DNA of 64,000 bases from Rhizobium etli 8C-3 (GTDB taxonomy: Bacteria > Pseudomonadota > Alphaproteobacteria > Rhizobiales > Rhizobiaceae), in assembly GCF_001908375.1 (NCBI RefSeq), contig NZ_CP017244.1:2170001-2234000 (forward strand). The letters run 5' to 3'. This document shows, one piece after another, positions 27,771 to 36,213 of this stretch; the stretch's first letter is position 1, and every line of letters starts with the position of its first letter. The translations under genes and the position numbers were made by a program. The notes below the pieces were generated by a model, which did no database searches, was not told the DNA's origin, and saw nothing but the letters and a program-made list of their open reading frames with translations.

Positions 27771-27840
27771 GATGTCAAATGGTATTCTCTCGGCACCTCG
27801 GATTGCGGTATTTTATCTGGATTTTACCCTATATGTGTGC

Positions 27841-27854
27841 GATATCGTTACCAT
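27841..27854. promoter_or_regulatory. Second LacI-type half-operator
   Basis: GATATCGTTACCATC repeats the TATCGTTACC core of the palindrome at 27745, about 86 bases away and just upstream of the LacI start. Two spaced sites of the same core suggest cooperative or looping repression and autoregulation. Confidence 0.45.
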
Positions 27855-27876
27855 CAGTTTGCAGTGAGACGAGCAT

Positions 27877-28884
27877 TTGACCCGGCCAAAGGATTTCGAA
27901 TCGAAGACCACCATCGCCGACGTGGCCCGCGCGGCGGGCGTGTCGCCGATGACCGTTTCACGCGTGCTGAACGGCCATGGCGGCGCCAGTGCCGAAACCA
28001 GCGAGCGCGTTGTCTCGGCTGCCAGCGCGCTGAACTACCGGCCCAATCCTTTCGCACGCGGGCTGCGGTCCGATCGATCGAGAACCATCGGATTTCTGGT
28101 TCCGGACATTACCAACCCGTTCTTCCCCGAGATCATCCGCGGTGCGGAAGACGCAGCCAATGCCGCCGGCTACAATCTGCTCTTGTCGAACGTCGTGGAA
28201 AGCAGCAAGCGCGAGGCCGAGTTGATCGATGCGTTCCTGGTGCATCGCGTCGATGGAATCATCGTGTGCAGCGCGCGCCTGCCAGACGCGGCGCTGCACA
28301 AGGCGCTCGGCCCACATCGCGCAGCGGTGCTCATCAACCGTGAGGCGCCGAAGGATGTCGCCGGGACCATAATGACCGACTATGAGCACGGGGCTTCGCA
28401 GGCGGTCAATCACCTCGTGGCACGTGGCCGGCGCAAGATTGCAATCATCGCCGGTCCTCGCAATTCCTATGGCGGTAAATGTCGTCTGATCGGCATCGGC
28501 AAGACCTTGGCCGAACACGGGCTGAAGGCGCCTGAGCCGGTCTACTGCGACCCAACGGTTGCCGGCGGGCGTATTGCAGCGGAAGAGCTGTTAGGCACCA
28601 AGCCAGGTTTCGACGCGCTGGTCTGCTACAACGATCTCAACGCCATCGGCGCCATGAAGGCCTGCCGGGCGGCGGGCATCACCGTGCCGCATCAAATGGC
28701 CCTGGTCGGCTTCGACGACATACCGATTGCCGAGCTGATGTCTCCGGCCTTGACGACCCTTCGCGTGCACAAGCGCGAGATGGGCGAAGCGGCGGTCGAA
28801 CTGCTGCTCAGCCGTATCGTCACGAAGAACAGGCAGCACGGGGTCGTAATCGAACCGGAGCTCATGATCCGCGAGACGACCTGA
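27877..28884 (+). CDS. LacI-family transcriptional regulator
   Basis: The 335-residue protein has the LacI helix-turn-helix (TTIADVARAAGVSPMTVSRV, about residues 10-30), the hinge (LNYRPNPFARGL) and the periplasmic-binding-like core (SRTIGFLVPDITNPFF). The start is taken as TTG at 27877; no ATG precedes the HTH in frame and the ribosome-binding site is weak, which suits a low-level repressor. It faces the Opp-type operon and is followed by the alpha-L-fucosidase gene after 21 bases, so it probably controls the whole locus in response to a released sugar. Confidence 0.9.
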   Translation: MTRPKDFESKTTIADVARAAGVSPMTVSRVLNGHGGASAETSERVVSAASALNYRPNPFARGLRSDRSRTIGFLVPDITNPFFPEIIRGAEDAANAAGYNLLLSNVVESSKREAELIDAFLVHRVDGIIVCSARLPDAALHKALGPHRAAVLINREAPKDVAGTIMTDYEHGASQAVNHLVARGRRKIAIIAGPRNSYGGKCRLIGIGKTLAEHGLKAPEPVYCDPTVAGGRIAAEELLGTKPGFDALVCYNDLNAIGAMKACRAAGITVPHQMALVGFDDIPIAELMSPALTTLRVHKREMGEAAVELLLSRIVTKNRQHGVVIEPELMIRETT

Positions 28885-28905
28885 TCGACAGAGGAGGAGA
28901 TTTCG

Positions 28906-30219
28906 ATGAATATAGAGACCCTGCCAGCCCTGACGCTGCCGCATGAAAAGAAGGCTTGGTTTGTTCATGACCGCTTCGGCCTTTTCGTGCACTGGGGTCT
29001 CTACTCGCTGCCGGCGAGGCACGAATGGGTGAAAAGCCGCGAAGAGCTGAGCGACGCCGACTATCAGAACTATTTCGACCATTTCGATCCGGATCTTTAC
29101 GATCCCCGCGACTGGGCCCGGCGCGCCCGCGCCGCAGGCATGAAATATGTCGTGCTGACCTCCAAGCACCATGAAGGCTTTTGTCTCTGGGATACCAAGA
29201 CCACCGACTACAAGGTAACCAACACGCCCTACGGACGGGATCTGCTTCTTCCCTTCGTCAAGGCGTTTCGAGCCGAGGGACTGAAGATAGGCTTCTACTA
29301 TTCGCTGATCGACTGGCACCATCCAGATTTCACGATCGACCCGCGGCATCCTCAGCGCAACCATCCCGATGCCGTGAAAATCAATGAAGGGCGCGACATT
29401 CGTCGCTATGCCGGCGTCATGCGCGAACAGGTCCGCGAACTGCTTACCGACTTCGGACCGGTCGATGTCATGTGGTTCGACTTCTCCTACCCGCAGTGGA
29501 AGCAGGGCGATCTCGTCGGCAAAGGACAGAAGGACTGGGAGAGCGAAACGCTGGTACGCCTGGTGCGCGAACTGGCGCCGGATACGATCATCAACAACCG
29601 GCTCGATCTTGCCGACCTCGTGCCCGATATCGTGACGCCGGAGCAATATGTGCCACGTGCCTGGCCTGAACGAGACGGCAAACGGATGACCTGGGAGGCG
29701 TGCCACACCTTCAGCGGCTCATGGGGTTATCACCGGGACGAGGATAGTTGGAAAAGCCCCGAGCAGCTGATCCAGCTCCTGATCGGCAGTGTGGCGATGG
29801 GCGGTAACTTGCTGATGAACGTCGGTCCGACGGCGCGCGGCACGCTTGATGATCGCGCCAAGGCTGCGCTCGGCGCCTATGAAGAATGGATCGCGCTGCA
29901 TGGGCGCAGCATCTATGGATGCACGCAGTCTGAGTTCTTGGCGCCGCTCGACTGCAGGCTGACGCAAAATGGCAGCCGGCTCTACATCCACCTCTTCAAC
30001 TGGCCGTTCCGTCACCTGCATTTCGACGCGCTGGCGGGCAAGATCGAGTATGCCCAGTTTCTACATGATGGCAGCGAGGTGACCTGGCTCAAGCCATCCG
30101 GAAATACCCTTTGGAAGAACAGCCAGTTTCCCGTCGGCGAAGATGCCATAAGCTTCGTATTGCCGGTACGCCGCCCGTCGGTCACCGTGCCGGTCATTGA
30201 AGTCTTCCTGAAGACCTGA
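28906..30219 (+). CDS. Alpha-L-fucosidase, GH29
   Basis: The 437-residue protein has no signal peptide. It shows the GH29 hallmarks FGLFVHWGLYSLPARHEW near the N-terminus, YVVLTSKHHEGFCLWDT (81-97) and VMWFDFSYP with nucleophile D192. It hydrolyses alpha-L-fucosides in the cytoplasm. It follows the LacI gene closely, with GAGGAGG before ATG, so the two are probably co-transcribed. Fucose plus a uronate-type glycosidase in one locus suggests a complex oligosaccharide, perhaps from a polysaccharide with alpha-L-linked residues. Confidence 0.92.
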   Translation: MNIETLPALTLPHEKKAWFVHDRFGLFVHWGLYSLPARHEWVKSREELSDADYQNYFDHFDPDLYDPRDWARRARAAGMKYVVLTSKHHEGFCLWDTKTTDYKVTNTPYGRDLLLPFVKAFRAEGLKIGFYYSLIDWHHPDFTIDPRHPQRNHPDAVKINEGRDIRRYAGVMREQVRELLTDFGPVDVMWFDFSYPQWKQGDLVGKGQKDWESETLVRLVRELAPDTIINNRLDLADLVPDIVTPEQYVPRAWPERDGKRMTWEACHTFSGSWGYHRDEDSWKSPEQLIQLLIGSVAMGGNLLMNVGPTARGTLDDRAKAALGAYEEWIALHGRSIYGCTQSEFLAPLDCRLTQNGSRLYIHLFNWPFRHLHFDALAGKIEYAQFLHDGSEVTWLKPSGNTLWKNSQFPVGEDAISFVLPVRRPSVTVPVIEVFLKT

Positions 30220-30315
30220 GGCTGGCAACATCGGGCCAAATGATTGTGGCGCGTCGAACCAAGGCGTTATGAACTCGCTCGGCGAGGATTTGCTGAGAAG
30301 CCTCGTCCGGCCGCT

Positions 30316-30696
30316 TCAGTTCCATGTGTGCAGGCACGTCTTCCAGGAACCGTCGCGTTGTTTTCTGAAGATCGTGACGATCGTGCCCTCGTAGCGTTGC
30401 TCCTTTCCGTCTTCTCCCAGACCGGACGCCCACCACTTGCCGCTGGAATAGGCAATGTCACCCCCGTCATGGGCTTCCAGCAGTTCAATCCCGTGGTCTT
30501 TGACCCCGGCCGAGATCATTCCGGCCCAGAAGTCGGAGATTGCCGCCTGCCCTTTTACGATTGCATGAGTGTGCGGCAGAACGGTTGCGTCTTCGGTGTA
30601 GAGTGCCGCTATCGAAGCTGAATCTCCACTGTTGAAAGCTTGATTCCAGCGGTCGTGAGCGTCCTTGGCTATCGCGGCGATATCCTTTTGCGGCAT
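30316..30696 (-). CDS. SnoaL-like / DUF4440 (SgcJ/EcaC family) protein
   Basis: The 126-residue protein has the NTF2-like opening IAKDAHDRWNQAFNSGD and ALYTEDATVLPHTH, the hallmark of small SnoaL-like proteins. These form a cone-shaped pocket and act as enzymes or binding proteins; no function can be assigned. AAGGAG precedes ATG at 30696. It lies 20 bases downstream of the large cyclase gene on the same strand and may be co-transcribed. Confidence 0.8.
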   Translation of the reverse strand: MPQKDIAAIAKDAHDRWNQAFNSGDSASIAALYTEDATVLPHTHAIVKGQAAISDFWAGMISAGVKDHGIELLEAHDGGDIAYSSGKWWASGLGEDGKEQRYEGTIVTIFRKQRDGSWKTCLHTWN

Positions 30697-30716
30697 GACC
30701 TTCTCCTTGCTGTGGG

Positions 30717-33700
30717 CTAAGCTGCTCCTGCCGTGTGTCCGCTTAGCAATTGCGCGTTCTTGAGATCTGGCAATGCCGTACCCTCTGTGAAACTTTCACA
30801 GATTTGGGCAAGCTGTTCACGCGCGGCGCCTTCGTTGTCAATCCGCGCAAGGCTCGTTGCTGCCCTCAGTTCCCAAAAGCGTGCGCCCTGTGCTCGGGCA
30901 GTGGCCAGCGCTTCGCCGAAGCGCTCGGCAGCCATCGTTTTGCGTTCGGGATCGATTTGCAGCATGGCCTCTCCCTGAAGTCGGAAAACCTCGGCCGCAA
31001 ACCAGCGCTCGTTGGTACGCTCGATGACCTGCTGTGCTTCCACAAGCAGGGCGAGGGCCGCATTCGGATGTCCGGCTTTGATGTCGATCTGCGCTTGAAC
31101 CGCCGTGAAATAGGGCAACATGTACTTCGCGCCGGTGCGACGCCATTCTTCAATGCCCCTCAACAAATCGGATCTGCCGCGATCTGTTTCGCCCTCCTCG
31201 GCAATTGCCCAGGCCTGCAGGATCATTGCTCCTGCCTGCCAGAAGCGAAATCCGGCCTCTTCTGATATTTCCGAGAGTTCACAGGCCCGACTTTTCACGG
31301 CCTGCCGATTGCCGAGTATCTGATGGACAACGCCACCGAAAAACAAGGGCAGAGCGAGACTGTTGCGGTGTCCCAGGCTCCTCGCTTCCCGAACCGCTTC
31401 ATCATTGGCCGCGATCGCCTGATCGGGCAAACCAAGCGGCAAGAGAGTGCGGGCCAGATAATCGAGACAGACGACACGGGGGTCAAAGGCATACACGAAT
31501 GCTTCAGACCGATGCTCCTGCGGGTCATAAAGTGACAGCGCTTCCTTCAAATGGGCGCGAGCACGCAAAAATTCGCCGGCTGGAAGCGCGCTGACACCAG
31601 CTGCCCGATGGGCGAAGAAAGAAAGGCCGCGATCATTGCTGTGACCTGCCAGCTCCAGCAGCTTGTCGGCGGCGCGACGTGCCTCGTCAAGCTCGGCCGC
31701 ATAGAGATGGTAGAGGCACAGGCCGTAAAGGACCGGGAACAGCTGGCGCATCTCATCAAGCTCTTCGCACAGCTCCTGTGCCCGCAGGTAGGCCGCTCCT
31801 GTTTCCGGCGCGGCAAAGCCATGCGCTGCCACTTGCGTGCTGCCGAGCGCGACCTGAATTCCCAGTTCTCGCCGCAATCGCTCCCGGGAAGGCGGGAGAG
31901 CTGCCAATCCGTTCAGGGCGTTGCGGAACCGGACAAGCGCTTCCGATATCGAGGAGCGCAAAAGCGCCCGCCTTCCGGCCAGTTCGTTATACTCGACGGC
32001 CTTGTCCAAAAGAGAGGCCTGGTTGAAATGATGCGCAAGCAACTCAGGCTCAGCTTCCACCTTTTCAGGAAAGCTTTCCTCCATGATGTGGGCAATGCGC
32101 GCGTGCAACTGTTGGCGTCGGCTCAATAAAAGGCTGCCGTAAGCGGCATCTTGAACCAATGCGTGTTTGAAGGCGTAGCTGACGTCGCCGCCTCCACCAC
32201 GGCGGAATACCAGGCCTGCAGCCACAAGCTGGTCAGTCGCCCTCTCCAGCTCGGGTTCTGCCAGTCCGGCGGCAGCAGCCAGCAATTCGTGGCTGAATTC
32301 CCGGCCGATTACTGCACCGATCTGGGCAACCTCCCTGACAGAGGCCAGCCGGTCGAGCCTTGCCATCAAGGAGTCGTGCAGCGTGGCGGGTACTGCCAGA
32401 GGAGGCAAGGGGCCGGACAGTTTGTAGTCCTCGCCTGTATCGCTCAGCATGCCTGATTCCAGGATGAGCTTGGTCATTTCCTCGATGAAAAGCGGCACGC
32501 CCTCGGTTTTTGAGAGGATTTGGTCGAGAACCGGTGATGGAAGGCTCTTTCCTCCTGTCATCGCCGCGATGATCGAGGCCGCCTGCGCACGGCTCAATCG
32601 GTTCAGTGTCAATAAAGTAGCGTGCCGAAGGCCGTTCCACCGAACCACACCTTCCGGGCGGGACGTGGCGACCAAAAGGATGGGAAGCTTTTGGATCCGA
32701 TCGACGATCACATCGAAGAGCTCGGCCGATACCGGATCAAGATAATGCGCATCCTCAAGCAGCATGAGGATCGGCTTTGCTCGCGCCAGGGCCACCAGTT
32801 GGTCGACCAGGACCTCGAATGTGCGCGTTTTCACCTTCTGCGGCATCAGATCGGGTTTGGGATAACGGTCTCCCGTGGGGATCGACAGCAAGGTGGCAAT
32901 GAGCGGCACTTCCTCCTGCGGATTGTTGGTCGCTGCAAGCACTCCTTCGAGAAAGGCCAGCTGTCGTTCCGGCGGATCCGTCCGTGAAATGCTGGCAGCC
33001 CGCAGCAACTGGTCTATGACTGGAAAAAGTGCACTTTGCGTATGATACGGTGAGCAGAAATAACGCAGGTATGTGACGTTCTCCTCCTTCAACCGTTCGC
33101 GAAGTTCCTGGAGAATGCGTGACTTTCCGATCCCAGCTTCGCCAAATAGCTCGACGACCTGACCTTCCCCCGACGCTGCGAGGTTCCATCGCTCGGTCAA
33201 CAAGGCCAGGTCGAGATCTCGCCCCGCCAGCGGCGCAGTGCCACCCTCGTGGAGAGCGTCGAAACGGCTTTCCGCCCGGCCCTCCCCGATCACTTGGTAG
33301 GAATTGGTGGGGGTATCGAAACCGTGCAGTTTCTGCGGGCGAATACGCTTCACTTCGAAGAGCTTGCCTGTCAGTCGGAACGTGAGTTCAGAAATCAGCA
33401 CTGTGTTCGGTTCGGCAAGAGCTTGCAGTCTGGCAGCAAGATTTGGCGTCTCGCCGACAACTGCATTCTCCTGAGCGGCGCCGAAGCCGACGAGGTCGCC
33501 GACGACCACCAGTCCGGTCGCAATCCCGACGCGCACCGAGAGTTGCTGGCCGCCCTTGGTCGACAAGCCCTTGATGGTCTCTACAACTGCAAGACCTGCC
33601 TTGACGGCTCGCTCGGCCTCGTCCTCATGGGTCTGCGGCCAGCCGAAATAACAAAGCACGCCATCGCCCATCAGCTTCGCCACGTAGCCGTCAAAGCGGA

Positions 33701-34097
33701 CGACGTCGCCCGCCACGGCATTTTGGAACTGACGCAACAGCGCGCCCATCTCCTCAGGGTCGAGCTGGGTGGAAAGGCCGGTAGAACCCACCAGGTCGAC
33801 GAACATCACTGTCAGCTGGCGTCTTTCCGCCTCCCGGGGACGCGCCGGCGATGGTTGGTGGCGACGAGGAGCGGCAGTGAGGTCCGCCTGCTTGCGCAGA
33901 TGCCGGCCCTCTTGGCCGTCATCAAGCCCAGCAATTGCCTCGAGTATTTTCTTTCTGTGCGCAAGGGCGGCCACGCCGATCTCTTTGAGGTCGTCGGAGG
34001 TCAGCTTTGGCAGCATCTCCGCGTCGATCGCATTGATCTCGAAGGCCGAGGCATACTGCCCGCATCCCAGGCTCTCCAGCCAGGAAGATATATTCAT
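30717..34097 (-). CDS. SAM domain - class III nucleotidyl cyclase - AAA ATPase - TPR protein
   Basis: This 1126-residue multidomain protein has a SAM domain at residues 1-58 (WLESLGCGQYASAFEINAI), a class III adenylate/guanylate cyclase domain at about 91-250 with metal aspartates in VMFVDLVGST (D101) and KLMGDGVLCYF (D145), and a predicted NTPase whose Walker A is GEAGIGKS (319-326) with Walker B in ILMLLEDAHYLDP. The remaining 500 or so residues are TPR-like helices. Such proteins are common in rhizobia, but their inputs are mostly unknown. The cyclase probably makes cAMP. The strong ribosome-binding site GGGAGGAG upstream of ATG is complementary to the loops of the neighbouring small RNA. 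Confidence 0.9.
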   Translation of the reverse strand: MNISSWLESLGCGQYASAFEINAIDAEMLPKLTSDDLKEIGVAALAHRKKILEAIAGLDDGQEGRHLRKQADLTAAPRRHQPSPARPREAERRQLTVMFVDLVGSTGLSTQLDPEEMGALLRQFQNAVAGDVVRFDGYVAKLMGDGVLCYFGWPQTHEDEAERAVKAGLAVVETIKGLSTKGGQQLSVRVGIATGLVVVGDLVGFGAAQENAVVGETPNLAARLQALAEPNTVLISELTFRLTGKLFEVKRIRPQKLHGFDTPTNSYQVIGEGRAESRFDALHEGGTAPLAGRDLDLALLTERWNLAASGEGQVVELFGEAGIGKSRILQELRERLKEENVTYLRYFCSPYHTQSALFPVIDQLLRAASISRTDPPERQLAFLEGVLAATNNPQEEVPLIATLLSIPTGDRYPKPDLMPQKVKTRTFEVLVDQLVALARAKPILMLLEDAHYLDPVSAELFDVIVDRIQKLPILLVATSRPEGVVRWNGLRHATLLTLNRLSRAQAASIIAAMTGGKSLPSPVLDQILSKTEGVPLFIEEMTKLILESGMLSDTGEDYKLSGPLPPLAVPATLHDSLMARLDRLASVREVAQIGAVIGREFSHELLAAAAGLAEPELERATDQLVAAGLVFRRGGGGDVSYAFKHALVQDAAYGSLLLSRRQQLHARIAHIMEESFPEKVEAEPELLAHHFNQASLLDKAVEYNELAGRRALLRSSISEALVRFRNALNGLAALPPSRERLRRELGIQVALGSTQVAAHGFAAPETGAAYLRAQELCEELDEMRQLFPVLYGLCLYHLYAAELDEARRAADKLLELAGHSNDRGLSFFAHRAAGVSALPAGEFLRARAHLKEALSLYDPQEHRSEAFVYAFDPRVVCLDYLARTLLPLGLPDQAIAANDEAVREARSLGHRNSLALPLFFGGVVHQILGNRQAVKSRACELSEISEEAGFRFWQAGAMILQAWAIAEEGETDRGRSDLLRGIEEWRRTGAKYMLPYFTAVQAQIDIKAGHPNAALALLVEAQQVIERTNERWFAAEVFRLQGEAMLQIDPERKTMAAERFGEALATARAQGARFWELRAATSLARIDNEGAAREQLAQICESFTEGTALPDLKNAQLLSGHTAGAA

Positions 34098-34316
34098 CGG
34101 GGTCTCCTCCCAGGCCGACCCTCAAGAAAATACTATAGCGCAGCCATCGGCAAAAAGCACTCGCCACAGAGTGTATGGCGACAGTATCGGAGGCGGGTTC
34201 AACCTCTGGATCGCTGAAGCTGCTGGATGATGCCCCCTTAGCAGCCTGCTCGGCGGCACGGATGCAGCAAGCCCCTGGGTACGCCCTCCTTGCGGCAAGC
34301 CTCCGCGTGCGCAATG

Positions 34317-34436
34317 AAAAGCCCGGCGCGGGAGGAGGTGCGCCGGGCTTCGATAGTGACTGGCAGCTTGGGAGGAGGAGCGCTGCCCGTCGGTCCGAAG
34401 CGGCTCGGGAGGAGGGTGAACCGCTTCGGATCACCA
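34317..34436 (-). ncRNA. Three-hairpin anti-Shine-Dalgarno sRNA, alpha-r14 / cuckoo-like
   Basis: Read on the minus strand there are three consecutive hairpins, each with CCTCCTCCC or CTCCTCCC in the loop. Hairpin 1 has the stem CCGAAGCGG/CCGCTTCGG (about 34396-34430). Hairpin 2 has GGCAGC/GCTGCC (about 34362-34387). Hairpin 3 has an 11-base stem AAGCCCGGCGC/GCGCCGGGCTT (34319-34350) followed by TTTTC, a Rho-independent terminator. This is the design of the alphaproteobacterial alpha-r14 and CcsR (cuckoo) RNAs, which sequester ribosome-binding sites and are often stress-induced. The predicted length is about 118 bases. The ends are inferred from promoter and terminator, not measured. Paralogues are usual in this family, but no second copy was seen in the window. 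Confidence 0.78.
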
Positions 34437-34437
34437 A

Positions 34438-34467
34438 AAGGTAATGCTGCAATGCAGCAAGTTCAAG
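34438..34467 (-). promoter_or_regulatory. Promoter of the sRNA with embedded inverted repeat
   Basis: On the minus strand CTTGAA (34462-34467) stands as a -35 element, followed about 16 bases later by a TTACCT-like -10. Between them lies a perfect inverted repeat, TGCTGCA-T-TGCAGCA (34445-34459). CTTGAA resembles the -35 of heat-shock sigma (RpoH) promoters, which drive related RNAs in Rhodobacter. The repeat could bind a regulator. The assignments are by eye. Confidence 0.45.
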
Positions 34468-34764
34468 CCCGCATGTCGATGTTTCTACCTTCGGCATCAA
34501 ATAGCAATCCCAGCCCTCCGACGTCGCTCGAAAGGGCGCCCGCCCTCGCCCTGGCGGCCCCCGAACAGGTTCGTTTTCGTCAGGCCGACGGCCCCATAAG
34601 CGGAGTTCGGCATCAGATCGAAAAAGGGGCTTGCAGGCGTGGCGCGTTTCTCGATGTCCCTCCCGCAAGAGAAGGCTCAACGACTGCTTTTCTTTCTTAT
34701 TTCCCGCTCTAGTTGCCAAAAGCCGGGCCAATGCAGTCATCGTCGGACATTAGAAGGAGGGAGC

Positions 34765-36126
34765 ATGAGCGGGAAATCATTGGATAAGCTAGTCGAGCAG
34801 CCGGAACTGAAGCGGGTCATGGGATCCGGTCTGCTCCTGCTTTTCATCGTCGGCGATATTCTCGGGACGGGTATTTATGCGTTGACAGGACAAGTCGCCA
34901 AAGAGGTCGGCGGCGTGGTCTGGCTGCCGTTCCTGATTGCTTTCGTCGTCGCGCTGCTCACCGCCTTGAGCTATCTTGAACTGGTGACGAAATATCCGCG
35001 CGCCGCCGGTGCTGCACTCTATACGCACAAGGCATTCGGTATCCACTTCCTCACCTTCCTCGTTGCATTCGCCGTGATGTCTTCGGGGATAACGTCCGCG
35101 TCGACCGCCTCCCGCGCCTTTGCCGCCAACTTCTCGACAGCCTTCGGCTTCGATTTCGGCGGTTACGGCGTGACCCTCATCGCAGTTGTCTTCATCTCGA
35201 TCGTCGCGGCGATCAACTTTCGCGGCGTCGGCGAGAGCGTCAGGCTCAACGTCGTGCTGACCGCGGTCGAACTCACCGGTCTTCTGATCATCATCGGTAT
35301 CGGCTTTTGGGCGATCGCCGGCGGACAGGGCGACGTCTCCCGGGTTTGGACTTTCCAGCCGAGCGGCGATCGCGGCGTCATCTGGTCCGTCATCGCGGCA
35401 ACGACGCTTGCCTTCTTCGCCATGGTCGGTTTCGAGGATTCGGTCAACATGGCCGAGGAATGCAAGGAACCGAACCGGATATTTCCGAAAGTGCTCCTCG
35501 GCGGTCTGGTGATCACCGGCACCATCTATATCCTTGTTGCGATTTCGGCCATCACACTGGTTTCTGCCGCCGCCCTCGGCGAAGGCGAAACGCCGCTCTT
35601 GAAAGTCGTGCAGGCCGGTGCGCCGAATTTCCCCGTCGGCATCTTCGGGATCATCACGATGTTTGCGGTTGCGAACTCCGCTCTGATCAACATGATGATG
35701 GCAAGTCGCTTGATCTACGGGATGAGCCGCGAGCACGTTCTGCCTGACGTGCTTGGAAAGGTCCACGCGACCAGAAAGACGCCTTTTGTGGCAATCATCT
35801 TCACCTCGCTTCTTGCCGTCGCGCTGATCGTCTTTTCAGGCGGCGTTCCGGCGCTTGGCGGCACCACGGCCCTCCTGCTTTTATGCGTCTTTGCAGTGGT
35901 CAATATCGCCGCACTCGTGCTTCGACGCGACAGCGTCGGACATTCGCATTTCAAAGCACCGACGTTTGCGCCTGTGCTGGGTTCGATCACCTGTGCGTTT
36001 CTCGCCGGACCCTGGACCGGGCGCGATCCCATCCAGTACCTAATCGCCGCCGTCCTTCTCGGCCTTGGCGTCGGATTGTGGTTCGTCACAGTCGGCATCA
36101 TGCGCATCAACAGTAGGACGGCCTGA
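34765..36126 (+). CDS. APC-family amino acid permease
   Basis: From ATG at 34765 (MSGKSLDKLVEQPELK) the protein has 453 residues with about 12 membrane segments and the APC opening GDILGTGIYALTGQVAKEVG. AAGGAGG precedes ATG and the longer open frame upstream is not protein-like. APC members exchange or import amino acids or amines with protons; the substrate is unknown. It lies upstream of a GntR/uxuA pair with its own promoter, so it is likely independent of them. Confidence 0.9.
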   Translation: MSGKSLDKLVEQPELKRVMGSGLLLLFIVGDILGTGIYALTGQVAKEVGGVVWLPFLIAFVVALLTALSYLELVTKYPRAAGAALYTHKAFGIHFLTFLVAFAVMSSGITSASTASRAFAANFSTAFGFDFGGYGVTLIAVVFISIVAAINFRGVGESVRLNVVLTAVELTGLLIIIGIGFWAIAGGQGDVSRVWTFQPSGDRGVIWSVIAATTLAFFAMVGFEDSVNMAEECKEPNRIFPKVLLGGLVITGTIYILVAISAITLVSAAALGEGETPLLKVVQAGAPNFPVGIFGIITMFAVANSALINMMMASRLIYGMSREHVLPDVLGKVHATRKTPFVAIIFTSLLAVALIVFSGGVPALGGTTALLLLCVFAVVNIAALVLRRDSVGHSHFKAPTFAPVLGSITCAFLAGPWTGRDPIQYLIAAVLLGLGVGLWFVTVGIMRINSRTA

Positions 36127-36159
36127 GGAGAGGTCACCGCTCCCTTGGCCATGTCTTGG

Positions 36160-36190
36160 CAAGGGATTTCGATTGATATACTAGTATGCA
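36160..36190 (+). promoter_or_regulatory. Promoter and GntR operator upstream of gntR-uxuA
   Basis: CTTGGC and TATACT (36177-36182), 16 bases apart, form a plausible -35/-10 pair. The perfect palindrome ATACTAGTAT (36178-36187) overlaps the -10, as expected for a repressor site. FCD-type GntR proteins commonly bind such TATAC-TAG-TATA sites. The regulator encoded just downstream is the obvious candidate. Confidence 0.55.
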
Positions 36191-36213
36191 CGCAATTCAT
36201 GTTCAGGCAGTCC

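Noticed and set aside
34175..34712. Plus- and minus-strand frames over the small RNA
   Set aside because: They run through perfect hairpins and a terminator, and their products are arginine/glycine-rich with no family; the RNA explains the sequence better.
36142..36168. Hairpin CCCTTGGCCA / TTGGCAAGGG after the APC permease as terminator
   Set aside because: It is interrupted by a bulge and overlaps the -35 of the next promoter; no T-run follows.
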